This document shows, piece by piece, positions 17,081 to 25,834 of a DNA stretch of 36,187 bases (within the stretch, counting starts at the first letter, position 1; the number at the start of each line of letters is the position of its first letter). Made by a program: the position numbers and the translations under genes. Origin of the DNA: Polyangiaceae bacterium (GTDB lineage Bacteria; Myxococcota_A; Polyangia; Polyangiales; Polyangiaceae); assembly GCA_016929495.1 (NCBI GenBank), contig JAFGIS010000403.1:1-36187 (forward strand). Reading direction: 5' to 3'. The notes beneath the pieces are model-generated. The model was not told where the DNA came from. It did no database searches and was given only the letters and a program-made list of their open reading frames with translations.

Positions 17081-18205
17081 ATGAGACTGAGTTCGGCCAT
17101 CGCATTGTGTGCATCCACTCTGGCCGTCCTGGCTCTCGGCTGCAGCAGCAACAGCAGCGAGCCGAAGAAGGAAATCGTCCGCAAGGAGATGGCCGAGAGC
17201 CCGTTCAGACCGAGCGATCTGGAAAGCACGATCAACGGCCTCGTCGACGAGCTCACGGACGTCGAGCCGGACGACTCCAAGCTCGGCCTCATCGTCAAGG
17301 ACACCGGCACGTACTGGGCGCCGGTGATGGTCGGCGCCAACCGCGCCCTCGCCGAGCTCGAGCTCGACGGCGCAGTCGAGGGAACGCCGGATGATCCAGA
17401 CGCGGACGTCGCCACCGACAACCAGGTTGCCATGTTCAAGAAGCGGCGCACGGGCGGCTATGGCGGCATCGGCCTGGCGCCGCTGCGCGACACGCTCAAT
17501 GACGAGGTCAACGCAGCCGTCAAGGCCGGCATCCCGGTCGTCACCATCGACAGCGACCTGGCGGACTCCAAGCGGCAGCTCTACGTGGGCACCAACAATG
17601 CCGAGGCCGGAAAGACCGGGGGCAAGACGCTCGCCAAGCTGCTCGCCAAAAAGACCGAGGGCACCGTCATCATCTACGGCTACCCGGAAACCGACTGGGC
17701 CGGCGGCTACGAGCGCACGATGGGAGCCAAGGAGGCACTCGAGGACGCGGGCTTTGCCGCCACCGTCTACAAGGTCGGCTGGGCCGAGGCGGACATCGCT
17801 GCCGCTCTCGAGGATATCCCGCAGCTCATCGAGGACGCGGACCCGCCGGTCGTGGGCATGATCGGCATGTTCTCCAATGCGTTCCGCTGCGCCGAGGTCG
17901 CCGAGAACATGAAGTACGACCCCGGCGAGATCAAGATCGTAGCGTTCGACTTCGAGCCGGACACGCTCAGCTACATGGACAAGGGCTACATCCAGGCGAC
18001 GCACGCCCAGCGCCAGTACTACATGGGCTACATGGTTCCGTACACGCTGTACTCGATCAACGTGCTCGGCCTCGACAAGACGATCGATCTGCTAGCTGAA
18101 CAGATGATCGACGACGAGCGTTTCGACACGGGCGTGGACGTAGTCAAGGCTGACCAGGTCGACGACTACAACGAGTTCCTGGATTCACTCGGTATCGGGG
18201 GATAA
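17081..18205 (+). CDS. Sugar-type substrate-binding lipoprotein (Peripla_BP_4)
   Basis: 374 residues, start decided by AGAAGGAG shortly before the ATG. Lipoprotein signal ending LALG with Cys21. The mature part resembles ribose/rhizopine-type binding proteins: IGLAPLRDTLNDEVNAAVKAGIPVVTIDSDLADSKRQLYVGTNN, the usual order of residues contacting a sugar, and a hinge strand VVGMIGMFSNAFRCAEVAENMK. The ligand is unknown. The stretch GGKTLAKLLAKKTEGTVIIYGYPETDWAGGYERTMGAKEAL is typical of the RbsB class. It forms a pair with the upstream binding protein gene but belongs to a different family. No transport genes accompany it. A clear hairpin follows the gene. Confidence 0.88.
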   Translation: MRLSSAIALCASTLAVLALGCSSNSSEPKKEIVRKEMAESPFRPSDLESTINGLVDELTDVEPDDSKLGLIVKDTGTYWAPVMVGANRALAELELDGAVEGTPDDPDADVATDNQVAMFKKRRTGGYGGIGLAPLRDTLNDEVNAAVKAGIPVVTIDSDLADSKRQLYVGTNNAEAGKTGGKTLAKLLAKKTEGTVIIYGYPETDWAGGYERTMGAKEALEDAGFAATVYKVGWAEADIAAALEDIPQLIEDADPPVVGMIGMFSNAFRCAEVAENMKYDPGEIKIVAFDFEPDTLSYMDKGYIQATHAQRQYYMGYMVPYTLYSINVLGLDKTIDLLAEQMIDDERFDTGVDVVKADQVDDYNEFLDSLGIGG

Positions 18206-18236
18206 TCCGAACAGCAGCAAGCCAACGACAGTGGAA

Positions 18237-18272
18237 GAACGGCGCGGCTTTCGTCGGAAGGCCGCGCCGTTC
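18237..18272 (+). terminator. Hairpin terminator after the binding protein pair
   Basis: A perfect 12-bp stem (18237-18248 GAACGGCGCGGC with 18261-18272) with a 12-base loop lies about 30 bases after the stop. It is followed by GCTTTGCT, a weak T-containing tail. Its position fits termination of the two binding protein genes. The remaining bases to 18444 hold nothing I can name. Confidence 0.65.
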
Positions 18273-18444
18273 GCTTTGCTGGGCGCCACGCTCTTGCGGC
18301 TCGGCATAGCGGCCACGGCCTCACGGCCTCACCGCTGAAGCTGCTGCCGTGGGCAGGGCTTGGCCCGGAGCGGTCCGAGCGGCCACCAACAGCAACCCCG
18401 GGCCCCGGCTGTCTGTCAGCAGGTTCTAGCACCCACCCGGGGCG

Positions 18445-18942
18445 TCACGGGCGTGGCGCTCTGCGAGCCCGCCGCGCGGGACGCTGGGGGGGAGTACGGG
18501 GAGCAGCGCGGCCGGAGCGCTGTATCGAGGGGGGCTCGGAGCTGCGTTGGAGCTGCTCCAGTGCTGTCAACTGGCGCCCGAGCTCGATGCGCGCCGCCTC
18601 GACTACCGCGCCGAGCAGGACTTTGGACGAAGCGCCCTTGGCCACGACCGTGCCCAGCTTGCCCACGCTCGCACGTTCCTGATCCGTCAGAGGGCTTCCG
18701 CTGTGGAAGACAATCTCTCCCACCGAGCCCTGTTCTTGCAGCCATCGGGCCAGCTGCAGGCCGTCTCCGTCGCCCAGCTGAACGTCGAGCACGCCCACCA
18801 CGAAACTCCCGCCAGCGGCAAGCCCCCGCGCTTCGTCGCAGGAGTAGGCCACCCACACGGCAAAGCCCGCTCGCTCGAGGATGCGGCTGACGGCAGCAGC
18901 CACCACTTCGCAATCATCGACGACGAGCACAGGCAGGCGCAC
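18445..18942 (-). CDS. Single-domain response regulator with basic tail
   Basis: 165 residues from a GTG at 18942. The receiver has DD (9-10), Asp53 in GVLDVQLGDGDGLQLARWL, His80/Ser81 at the switch position and Lys102 in VAKGAS. After about residue 125 comes an Arg/Pro-rich tail without structure. It is only distantly related to the other two receivers in this region. Receiver-only proteins act as phosphate relays or bind a target such as a kinase or motor. The tail may bind nucleic acid or be an artefact of a late stop codon in GC-rich DNA. Confidence 0.75.
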   Translation of the reverse strand: MRLPVLVVDDCEVVAAAVSRILERAGFAVWVAYSCDEARGLAAGGSFVVGVLDVQLGDGDGLQLARWLQEQGSVGEIVFHSGSPLTDQERASVGKLGTVVAKGASSKVLLGAVVEAARIELGRQLTALEQLQRSSEPPSIQRSGRAAPRTPPQRPARRARRAPRP

Positions 18943-19076
18943 ATGAGGTGTACGGCCCCGTCCGCCTTCAGCTTAAGCGCCCACGTGCGCGAAGACGTGC
19001 AGGGATCCCCCGCCCGCAACCGCCTTGACACGCGGTGCACATGGCTGTTGGACCTCGATTCGAGCGAATCGACGCA

Positions 19077-19460
19077 CTAGCGCGGTGCCGCTCCGGTCCT
19101 GCTTTGATGCGCCGCCCTGAGGGTGAGTCCGAGACGGGTGCGAATGTCGGTCTTCGGCACGACGGCGTCGGCGTCTGCTGCGGTCGCGAGCCGTTGCAGC
19201 TCGTCAACCGGCCGACTGGATATCAGCACGATGGCCAGCTTCCGCCCGCGTGGGTTTTCGCGCAGGAGTCTTGCGAGCTTGTCACCGTTCATGTCGGGCA
19301 GCATCACATCTATCACGACAGCTTCGATGGCCCGCTGGAAGATCATCCGCGTGGCGCCGATGGCGGTCGGAAGCTCGAACACCTGGTAGCCCAGCTGTTC
19401 GAGGGTACCGGCCACGAGCTCACGAGCAATATCGTCGTCGTCAATGACTAGGACACGCAT
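19077..19460 (-). CDS. Single-domain response regulator, paralogue of the 14907-15293 gene
   Basis: 127 residues starting at MRVLVIDDDD; the longer open frame to 19493 adds only 11 unlikely residues. Conserved positions are DDDD (7-10), Asp51 in VVIDVMLPDMNGD and Lys103 in VPKTDIRTRL. The C-terminus after 112 is variable. Because it shares about two-thirds identity with the receiver next to the hybrid kinase, it may be a second recipient of that kinase. It lies upstream of the other receiver gene (134 bases apart) and downstream of the binding protein genes at 19768-21488 on the same strand. The 307 bases before its start (19461-19767) have no gene and may hold a promoter. Confidence 0.88.
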   Translation of the reverse strand: MRVLVIDDDDIARELVAGTLEQLGYQVFELPTAIGATRMIFQRAIEAVVIDVMLPDMNGDKLARLLRENPRGRKLAIVLISSRPVDELQRLATAADADAVVPKTDIRTRLGLTLRAAHQSRTGAAPR

Positions 19461-19767
19461 ACGCCTGAGTCCGGTCGTGCAGCGCAGGTCCACCCATCGT
19501 CTGTGCGGAAGGCGCCACGCTGTGAGTTGGGGTTGTTGTGACCGGTTGTCAACCGAACCGGAACGGGTCTGACGCGTCGGGCAGCGTCATGGATGCTTCG
19601 GGGATCACAGGTTACGTAAGTCATAACGGCGCTGTGCAGAGCGCGCTTAATCGCCCGGTGCTGCGGCCATCTGAGCGCGCCTTGGTTGGCATGCGCGGCG
19701 GCCACTCGAGCCGGATGCAACAAGCCACGGCGGACAGCCGGTCGGCCACGGTTGAGCGCAGGAGGCC

Positions 19768-20793
19768 CTACTCGATCGTGCGGTCCACCTTGGCCAGAGC
19801 GTCACGTCTCAGCAAGAACCGTTCGCGGGCCTGAACGACGTCGACGGTGGTGATGGTCGACAGGGGCAACTGGGTGGTCGGATCAGGCGGCAACGCCCAG
19901 CCACGGTCGGCGATTTCGAACAGAAGGTTCGCGGTCTGTGTGCCGAGCTCCCGGTGATCGGGGAGTACCGCGAACGTTCCGAACGACTGCGAGGCAGAAA
20001 CCAGCGATGCAGCGCCGACGATCGTGGGTCGCCAGGGCTTCTCGTTCAGCCCCGGGAGCCAACCCTCCGAGATGAGCTCGGGGGTCAAGAGCCGGTCGTC
20101 ATTGAGGATCCAGATCGCGTCGGAGTGCTGCTTGGCCAGCCGAATGGCGCGTTTGAGCTCGGAGGTATTGGGGTCAGCGCACACGGGTTGCTCGACCACG
20201 GAGATCCGTTCTCGCTTGGCCAAGCCACGCTGGCGCTGCACGAAGCCCTGGAGCGGTTGCCGGTAGACGATCCCGACGCGGTCGACGGGCGCGGCTACGA
20301 TCCGGCGGAGGTTGGTCACGACTGTGATGAGAGGCACCTCGTAGCTGATGCCTACTGCTCCCAGAGCCCTGAGCTGTTGCGACTCCAGGAAGGACGTCAT
20401 GACCACGACGGCCGGAAGCGTTCGTGCCGCACCAGGCTGCGCCAGATACTCCCGGTATGCCGCGACTGTCGGGTTGTTCATCAACACGACGGCGGACGGA
20501 CGGTGCCGGCTGATGCCTTGGGCGATGAGAGAAGCGCTGCCCCGGCCCTCGACGCGAACCGCCACCAACCTGTATTCGGAAGCGACCTCGTCGCTCAAGC
20601 CCGTCCACACCTCCTGGGTCTGAGGTGTCTCGGGCATACACACCAGGACGGAGGGGGTGCCTGCGCTCCCTGCCCCGTCGTGCAGCTCACGATAGGTCAG
20701 GGCCGACTTCGTGCCGGGGGTTGCGGCTGAGCAGGCGGCGACACCTGTGCCGACCGACACGAGAACCAGGAACTGTCTACGGGTTAGCGCCAT
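19768..20793 (-). CDS. ABC_sub_bind-type periplasmic binding lipoprotein
   Basis: 341 residues. The N-terminus has a twin-arginine-like TRRQFLVL and a hydrophobic stretch ending VAAC (Cys21), so it may be a Tat-exported lipoprotein. The mature protein fits the ABC_sub_bind (DUF534) group: SASLIAQGISRHRPSAVVLMNNPTV, VVVMTSFLESQQLRALGAVGISYEVPL, VDRVGIVYRQPLQGFV, then SDAIWILNDDRLLTPELI and TFAVLPDHRELGTQTANLLFEI. In the better-known members the ligands are aromatic amino acids or similar, but the ligand here cannot be inferred. Its start overlaps the stop of the upstream gene by ten bases (20784-20793), so the two are coupled. The pair is divergent from the TonB-dependent receptor gene. Confidence 0.82.
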   Translation of the reverse strand: MALTRRQFLVLVSVGTGVAACSAATPGTKSALTYRELHDGAGSAGTPSVLVCMPETPQTQEVWTGLSDEVASEYRLVAVRVEGRGSASLIAQGISRHRPSAVVLMNNPTVAAYREYLAQPGAARTLPAVVVMTSFLESQQLRALGAVGISYEVPLITVVTNLRRIVAAPVDRVGIVYRQPLQGFVQRQRGLAKRERISVVEQPVCADPNTSELKRAIRLAKQHSDAIWILNDDRLLTPELISEGWLPGLNEKPWRPTIVGAASLVSASQSFGTFAVLPDHRELGTQTANLLFEIADRGWALPPDPTTQLPLSTITTVDVVQARERFLLRRDALAKVDRTIE

Positions 20794-21488
20794 TCGTCGA
20801 CCCCCACGATGCGTGAGGCCGCCGCTGGCAGCCGGGCTACTGCGGCGAGCGCTTGTTGCCCCCCGGGGCCGACGATGGCGGCTGCAGGCAGCCCGACACG
20901 TGGCCCGAGTTCCTTCTGTATCAGGTTGAGGCGACTCATTGTTCTGAGCTCCGCGACGAGGCGCACCGGCAACAGAATCGCATCGACTCGCTGCATTTGA
21001 AGCAGAGCCAACAGATCCTCGACTTTCGTGACACGTTCGACCCTGGGGCTCGCGCCGACCAGGCGCGAAACGAAGTGGTTGGTCCCGGTGCGTCCGAACA
21101 GGTCGAGTGCTCCGACGACCTTGATCCGTGCGGGTTCCGGCACGCTGCCGGCTGCAACGAGCGCATAGACTTCGTCAGGCTTTCCCCCTCGGTACCCCTG
21201 CAGCTTGATGCCAAGTCCCCTGGCTTGCAGGACCTCGGGCAAGCTCAGCACCGCATCTTGGCCAGCGGCCAGCGCTCGATCGAAGTCCGCCACACGGCCG
21301 ACGGCGGTGACCTCGATCCCACTCATCGCGGCTGCGAGCTTGTTCTGAAAGGCGCGCTGCTTCAGCGCCACATGCAGGAACACCAGCAGCCGAGACTTGG
21401 CTGCATGCGCTTCCCTCGCGCCGAGCATCACGACTGCGGCGGCAAGAGCGGCCTGTAGGCCACGTGTGTCGTGTTCGGCCTCGCTCAT
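20784..21488 (-). CDS. Exported protein, possible type-2 periplasmic binding fold
   Basis: 234 residues. A Sec-type signal (LQAALAAAVVMLGAREAHA, cut likely after AHA) precedes a 200-residue domain: LLVFLHVALKQRAFQNKLAAAMSG, a Gly-rich middle and VDAILLPVRLVAELRTMSRL near the end. The combination ALDLFGRTGTNHFVSRLVG followed by VEDLLALLQMQRVDAIL resembles the second lobe of PhnD-like or phosphate-type binding proteins, but I hold this weakly. It is upstream of, and overlaps, the ABC_sub_bind gene. The 242 bases between it and the TonB-dependent receptor gene contain the divergent promoters; I cannot point to an operator there. Confidence 0.7.
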   Translation of the reverse strand: MSEAEHDTRGLQAALAAAVVMLGAREAHAAKSRLLVFLHVALKQRAFQNKLAAAMSGIEVTAVGRVADFDRALAAGQDAVLSLPEVLQARGLGIKLQGYRGGKPDEVYALVAAGSVPEPARIKVVGALDLFGRTGTNHFVSRLVGASPRVERVTKVEDLLALLQMQRVDAILLPVRLVAELRTMSRLNLIQKELGPRVGLPAAAIVGPGGQQALAAVARLPAAASRIVGVDEWR

Positions 21489-21730
21489 GTCGAGTCGGTG
21501 GGGACCTAGGAGTGCTTCAGCAAGAACGGCCGGCTTTCAAGCCGGTTTAGGAGCTGGACTCGCGCCGCCCGTGCCTGGTCGCAGGGCTCAACTTCTGTTC
21601 GACGGCTGCCGTTGAAAGCTAGAGATGGCTCAGGACCGCCCACCAGCGAACCCAGCAGCCACGGCGCAACCGGAGACGTGAGCGCTGCTCACGTCGGACG
21701 CTCGCGCAGCAGGCTCGGCCCGAGCAAGAC

Positions 21731-23884
21731 ATGAAGCTACGACTCCAATTCGCGGTGCTGTTTGCCCTTGGCTCGTTTGCCGTCGCGGCGCAGGCACAGG
21801 AGCCCCGGGAGCCCGGGGCCGGGCAGGCGGTCGATGATCTGGATCTGGTCAAGCTGTTGAACGTCGAGGTGTCGACCGCAACGAAGACCGCCGAGAGAAT
21901 CGAGGACGCTCCCGCGGTGATCACCGTCGTGACGCGGGAACAAATCGAGCGATGGGGCTACCAGAGCGTGGCCGAGGTTCTGTCCCACACGGTTGGATTC
22001 TACCTCATTGACGATCACATCCTCCCCGACGCCGGCGTGCGGGGCATGACGGGCGGTCTGGGTGCAGAGAGCGGTCTGATCAAGGTGATGATCGATGGGC
22101 GCTCCGTCGCCTATCGCACGACCTCCGGCAACTGGCTGGGCGTGGAGCTCATACCACTCAGCTCGATCGAGCAGATCGAGATCATCCGTGGTCCTGCATC
22201 GGCGCTCTATGGAGCCGATGCGTTCCTCGGAGTCGTCAATATCATCACCGTCAAGCCCGAGCATCTTCGTCCCGTTCGCTTGCGCGGCGCGGCCGGTCTG
22301 ACCGAGACCCATCCAGGTGGTCAACTCGATGTCGTGGGCGGAGGCCAGGTCGGGCCGTTCGACCTGATGCTCGGGGCCGCGGGCGAACACAAGGACCGCA
22401 GCGGCCTCACGCTGCCTCCGGAGTCACCAGCTCCGAGGCTGCCGACCTCGGTCGGCACGCGACGCACGGCACTGAATCTCGAGCGCGACTCGCTCGTGCT
22501 GCAGGGGCGTCTTGGCTATCGATCCAAACGAGCGGGCGAGTTGGTGCTCAGCGCCTATGGCTCCGGCCTGAAACGCGGCGGCGACTTCGCGCACTGGGCT
22601 CAGCTCACCAACCAGCCCGAAGGCAGCAACGGCCGCGCCATCGGCACGATCATCGCCCTGCAGCAACTGCGGCTGAACCTCGACGGACTCTTGCATGCGA
22701 GCGACGAACTCGATTTGGCCCTCGCGTCCACGTATTTCCAGGGCGGCACCCTGCCCCAGGACCGGATCGAGCTCGGCAGCGAGCTGTTCTATGGAGAAAG
22801 GAATCAGTCCTACCGCGGCGTCGATTCCGCGGTCGAGGCTCGCTGGACCCCGAGCGACCGCCTCAACGCCATCGTCGGGATCGAGTCGCTCTACGACCAC
22901 GAGAAGCTCGCCGCGCCCAGCCGAGTGCTCCGGGCAACGGGAAGCGTGGTGCGTCTGGGCGACGAGCAGGGGTCCGAGGGCGATTTCCGCCTCTCCAACG
23001 TGGGGGCGTTCCTCAGCGTCAACGCGAAGGTCTACGACCCTTGGCTCAAGCTCACCGGCGGTGTCCGCTACGACCGACACAGCGAGTACGGCGACCAACT
23101 CACCGGTCGCCTGGGAGCCACGTCCCGCTTGACCAAGACGCTCGTGGCCAAGCTGCTGTACGGCAGTGCCTTCAAGGCCCCTTCCCCCTACTTGCTGTAT
23201 GCCGTGCCGCTGAGAACGGGCGATGTCGTGGGCAACAGGAGCCTTCTGCCACAGTTCGTCCACACGCTCGAGTACCAGATGTCGTACTCGCCCGATCGGT
23301 TCTTCAGCGTCACCTCGGGAGTGGCTCACAGCTGGCTCCTGGACAAGGCCGAGTTCACTTCGGTGGGCATCAACCAGACGGCCCGGAACGTCGCTAGCCA
23401 GAGAAGCCTCTCGTGGGAGACCCGCGCGGACCTGCGGCACTACGACGACTACACGCTGTACGGCTCCTTCGAGCTCGTCCATTCGGTCCGCGATCTCGGC
23501 CGGGAGGGATACGTCGCCGAGTTGGTCGGAACCGAGAACGTCGTCTATCCCCGTTGGATTGGCAGGACAGGCGCGCTGTTCGGGGTCCCATCGCTTCCGA
23601 GCGTGCCCCTGGAGCTCGGTGCCGAGGGCATGGTGGTCGGCCCGCGACGTGCGGCAGACACGAGCCTGCTGCAGAGCGGACGGAACCTGGTGTTCGATCC
23701 GTACGTGATGCTCGACCTGCACCTGGCCACGCGATCTCTCTACCTTGCCCCAGGGCACGAGTCGCGCTTCGCTCTTCGAGCGCGCAATGTCCTGCTCGCC
23801 CGAGGTCCTGATCCTGGCCCCGCGGGTTTCGAGTACCCGCTCAGGCCCGCGGAGATCTTCCTGGAGTTCCAGCACGCCTACTGA
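21731..23884 (+). CDS. TonB-dependent outer-membrane receptor
   Basis: 717 residues with a cleavable signal (MKLRLQFAVLFALGSFAVAAQA). A plug domain follows (about 38-170): VSTATKTAERIEDAPAVITVVTREQIERWGY, VAEVLSHTVGFYLID, GVRGMTGG and IEIIRGPASALYGADAFLGVVNIITVKP, all standard. The rest is a beta-barrel ending in an aromatic residue (FLEFQHAY). The visible plug lacks a carboxypeptidase-like extension. A TonB box cannot be marked with confidence; LVKLLNVEVST near residue 40 is where one would expect it. The substrate is unknown. It is divergent from the two binding protein genes, which suggests that ligand entering by this receptor meets those proteins in the periplasm. Confidence 0.9.
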   Translation: MKLRLQFAVLFALGSFAVAAQAQEPREPGAGQAVDDLDLVKLLNVEVSTATKTAERIEDAPAVITVVTREQIERWGYQSVAEVLSHTVGFYLIDDHILPDAGVRGMTGGLGAESGLIKVMIDGRSVAYRTTSGNWLGVELIPLSSIEQIEIIRGPASALYGADAFLGVVNIITVKPEHLRPVRLRGAAGLTETHPGGQLDVVGGGQVGPFDLMLGAAGEHKDRSGLTLPPESPAPRLPTSVGTRRTALNLERDSLVLQGRLGYRSKRAGELVLSAYGSGLKRGGDFAHWAQLTNQPEGSNGRAIGTIIALQQLRLNLDGLLHASDELDLALASTYFQGGTLPQDRIELGSELFYGERNQSYRGVDSAVEARWTPSDRLNAIVGIESLYDHEKLAAPSRVLRATGSVVRLGDEQGSEGDFRLSNVGAFLSVNAKVYDPWLKLTGGVRYDRHSEYGDQLTGRLGATSRLTKTLVAKLLYGSAFKAPSPYLLYAVPLRTGDVVGNRSLLPQFVHTLEYQMSYSPDRFFSVTSGVAHSWLLDKAEFTSVGINQTARNVASQRSLSWETRADLRHYDDYTLYGSFELVHSVRDLGREGYVAELVGTENVVYPRWIGRTGALFGVPSLPSVPLELGAEGMVVGPRRAADTSLLQSGRNLVFDPYVMLDLHLATRSLYLAPGHESRFALRARNVLLARGPDPGPAGFEYPLRPAEIFLEFQHAY

Positions 23885-24100
23885 GATCGACGGGGCCAGC
23901 CAACGATGGGTCGCGGCCTGATCCGGCTCGGCCAATGGGCCTACTCCGGAAAAGCAAGACTGCGGCAATTTTCCCGGGACGCCGCTCGAGCTCAGCGAGC
24001 AGCAGCCTTCGACGCGAAGCGCGCTGGATCCGCGTGCGCCGAGCGCTGACGCGACAGAGCGAAGCAATGGAGCTATTTTGCAGGCCGCCAAGGAGTGGCT

Positions 24101-25699
24101 GTGTTGGAAGGCGGAGTTCTCGAGTCGCGCTACCAGTTGCTATCGAACCTCGGTGAGGGCAGCACCGGCTCGGTTTGGCGCGCCCTGGACCTGAAGCTCG
24201 AGCGGTCCGTGGCGGTCAAACTCATAGAGCCCCGGTTCGTACAGACACCAGAGGCGTTGGCCCGCTTCCAACGCGAGGCACGAGCGGCCGCACGGCTCAG
24301 CGGGCCCAACGTGGCGCAGATCTACGACAGTGGCGTGCATGCCGGCACGCCGTACCTGACGATGGAGCTGCTCGAGGGGGAGAGCCTTGGCCAGCGCATC
24401 CGCACCACCGGTCCCCTGACGGCTGAGGCGACGGCCGTCGTGTTCGCCGACATGGCTCAAGCGGTCACCAAGGCGCACAAGCTCGGCATCGTGCACCGCA
24501 ACTTGAAGCCGGACAATGTCTTCCTGGTTTGGGAGGATCCCGGAGTACGCGCCGTAGTGCTGGATTTCGGCGTTGCCAAGAGCCTCGGCGGTGACATTCG
24601 GGCGCTCGCTGCTGATTCGGGCAGCGGCCCTGCAGCGAGGATGCCCCACTACTGGAGTCCGGAGCAGATGTCCGGACGCATGCAGGTCGACTACCGGACA
24701 GACCTTTGGGCGCTGGCCGTCATTGCCTTCGAGTGTCTCACCGGGCGACGTCCGTTCGAGGATCAGACCCTGGGCGGACTTCTGCTCAGTATCTGCAGTG
24801 AACCCGCTCCGGTGCCGTCCGAGTGGGCACCGGTCCCGGCTGGTTTCGACGAGTGGTTCGCGCGGGGTGTGGCCAAAGATCCCGACGCGCGCTTCCAGTC
24901 TGCCATGGAGGCTGCGGCCGAGCTCGAGCAGCTCTGTGACGGATACGCGCCCGCCGCGGACGCGGGCGGTGTCTGGCAGCAGCCCGTTGCCGAGACGGAC
25001 CCAGAGGTCCCTGTGCACCTGTCGCACGAGCCGGAGACGCCCGTTCCCTTGCGGGGAGTATCCAGTCCGCTTCCCCCTCGCGTGACACCGATTCCAGCTC
25101 CGGTGTCCAGATCGGTGCCCGTCGAATCAGTGCCAGAATCCGAGTCAGGGCGTCGCTCGGAACCAGAGCGGGCCCGAGTCTCCGCGCGTCCCAGGCCGCC
25201 CATGGATTCGGAGGACTTTGGCGAGCTCACGCCGGCCGAGAGGCACCGAAAGACCCTCCTGATGATTGGAGGGGCCGCTGCGCTCGTGCTGCTCGGGGTG
25301 GCCATGACGCTGCTCGTCTCAGGTGGAGGTTCTGGAGCCGCCGCGGAGTCCGGCGCCGTCCGGCACGAAGCTCCCTCGGCGCCGGCGGCGACCGGAGAAG
25401 TGCCCAGCACCCACGCGGCTCAAACCGGGGCGGCGTCAACGGTCGAGCCGACGCGTGCGGCCCCAACCGCCGCGCCGGTTCAGAACACCGGCGCTGCGCA
25501 GCCGCCTGCCGCTCCGGCGTCTGGCGCTGCAACCAGGGTGCAACCTCCGCCGCGGCCAACGACGACGGTGGCCAAGCGCCCTGCTCGGGCAACGGCCCGC
25601 ACAACCACCAAGACAACGTCTTCGTCCGGGCGCACCACCACGAAGCGCACGACCGGCTCGAGTGCCAGTGAACGCCTGAAGTCTGATCTCGGTCTTTGA
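24101..25699 (+). CDS. Membrane-anchored Ser/Thr kinase-like protein, HRN variant (probable pseudokinase)
   Basis: 532 residues. AGGAG at 24091-24095 is correctly spaced for the GTG at 24101; the in-frame GTG at 24095 would lie inside that site. The kinase fold (about 11-275) has GEGSTGSV (18-25), Lys40 in VAVK, Glu59, and DFG with Asp155. The catalytic loop reads VHRNLKPDN, with Asn134 replacing the catalytic Asp (codon AAC). The GT before the APE-type motif is also lost (AARMPHYWSPEQM). A Pro/Ser linker, one membrane helix (about 384-407) and a Thr/Ala/Pro-rich outer tail follow. ATP binding looks possible but phosphotransfer doubtful. It heads a probable operon with the TPR/PEGA and RCC1 genes. 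Confidence 0.88.
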   Translation: MLEGGVLESRYQLLSNLGEGSTGSVWRALDLKLERSVAVKLIEPRFVQTPEALARFQREARAAARLSGPNVAQIYDSGVHAGTPYLTMELLEGESLGQRIRTTGPLTAEATAVVFADMAQAVTKAHKLGIVHRNLKPDNVFLVWEDPGVRAVVLDFGVAKSLGGDIRALAADSGSGPAARMPHYWSPEQMSGRMQVDYRTDLWALAVIAFECLTGRRPFEDQTLGGLLLSICSEPAPVPSEWAPVPAGFDEWFARGVAKDPDARFQSAMEAAAELEQLCDGYAPAADAGGVWQQPVAETDPEVPVHLSHEPETPVPLRGVSSPLPPRVTPIPAPVSRSVPVESVPESESGRRSEPERARVSARPRPPMDSEDFGELTPAERHRKTLLMIGGAAALVLLGVAMTLLVSGGGSGAAAESGAVRHEAPSAPAATGEVPSTHAAQTGAASTVEPTRAAPTAAPVQNTGAAQPPAAPASGAATRVQPPPRPTTTVAKRPARATARTTTKTTSSSGRTTTKRTTGSSASERLKSDLGL

Positions 25700-25834
25700 G
25701 GGGATTCCCGCGGGTCGGCAATCCCAAGCGGCTTGCCCGGGATTGGAAAGTTCCAGCATTCCGGCGTCCAAGCCCTCGGGCTCCGAGGTGAGTGGTCAGG
25801 GCAGCCCGAAAGCGAGAGTATCGGGGCCACTACC

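Noticed and set aside
22424-24091. 555-codon minus-strand frame opposite the TonB-dependent receptor
   Set aside because: No motif; the plus strand has a clear plug domain and barrel.
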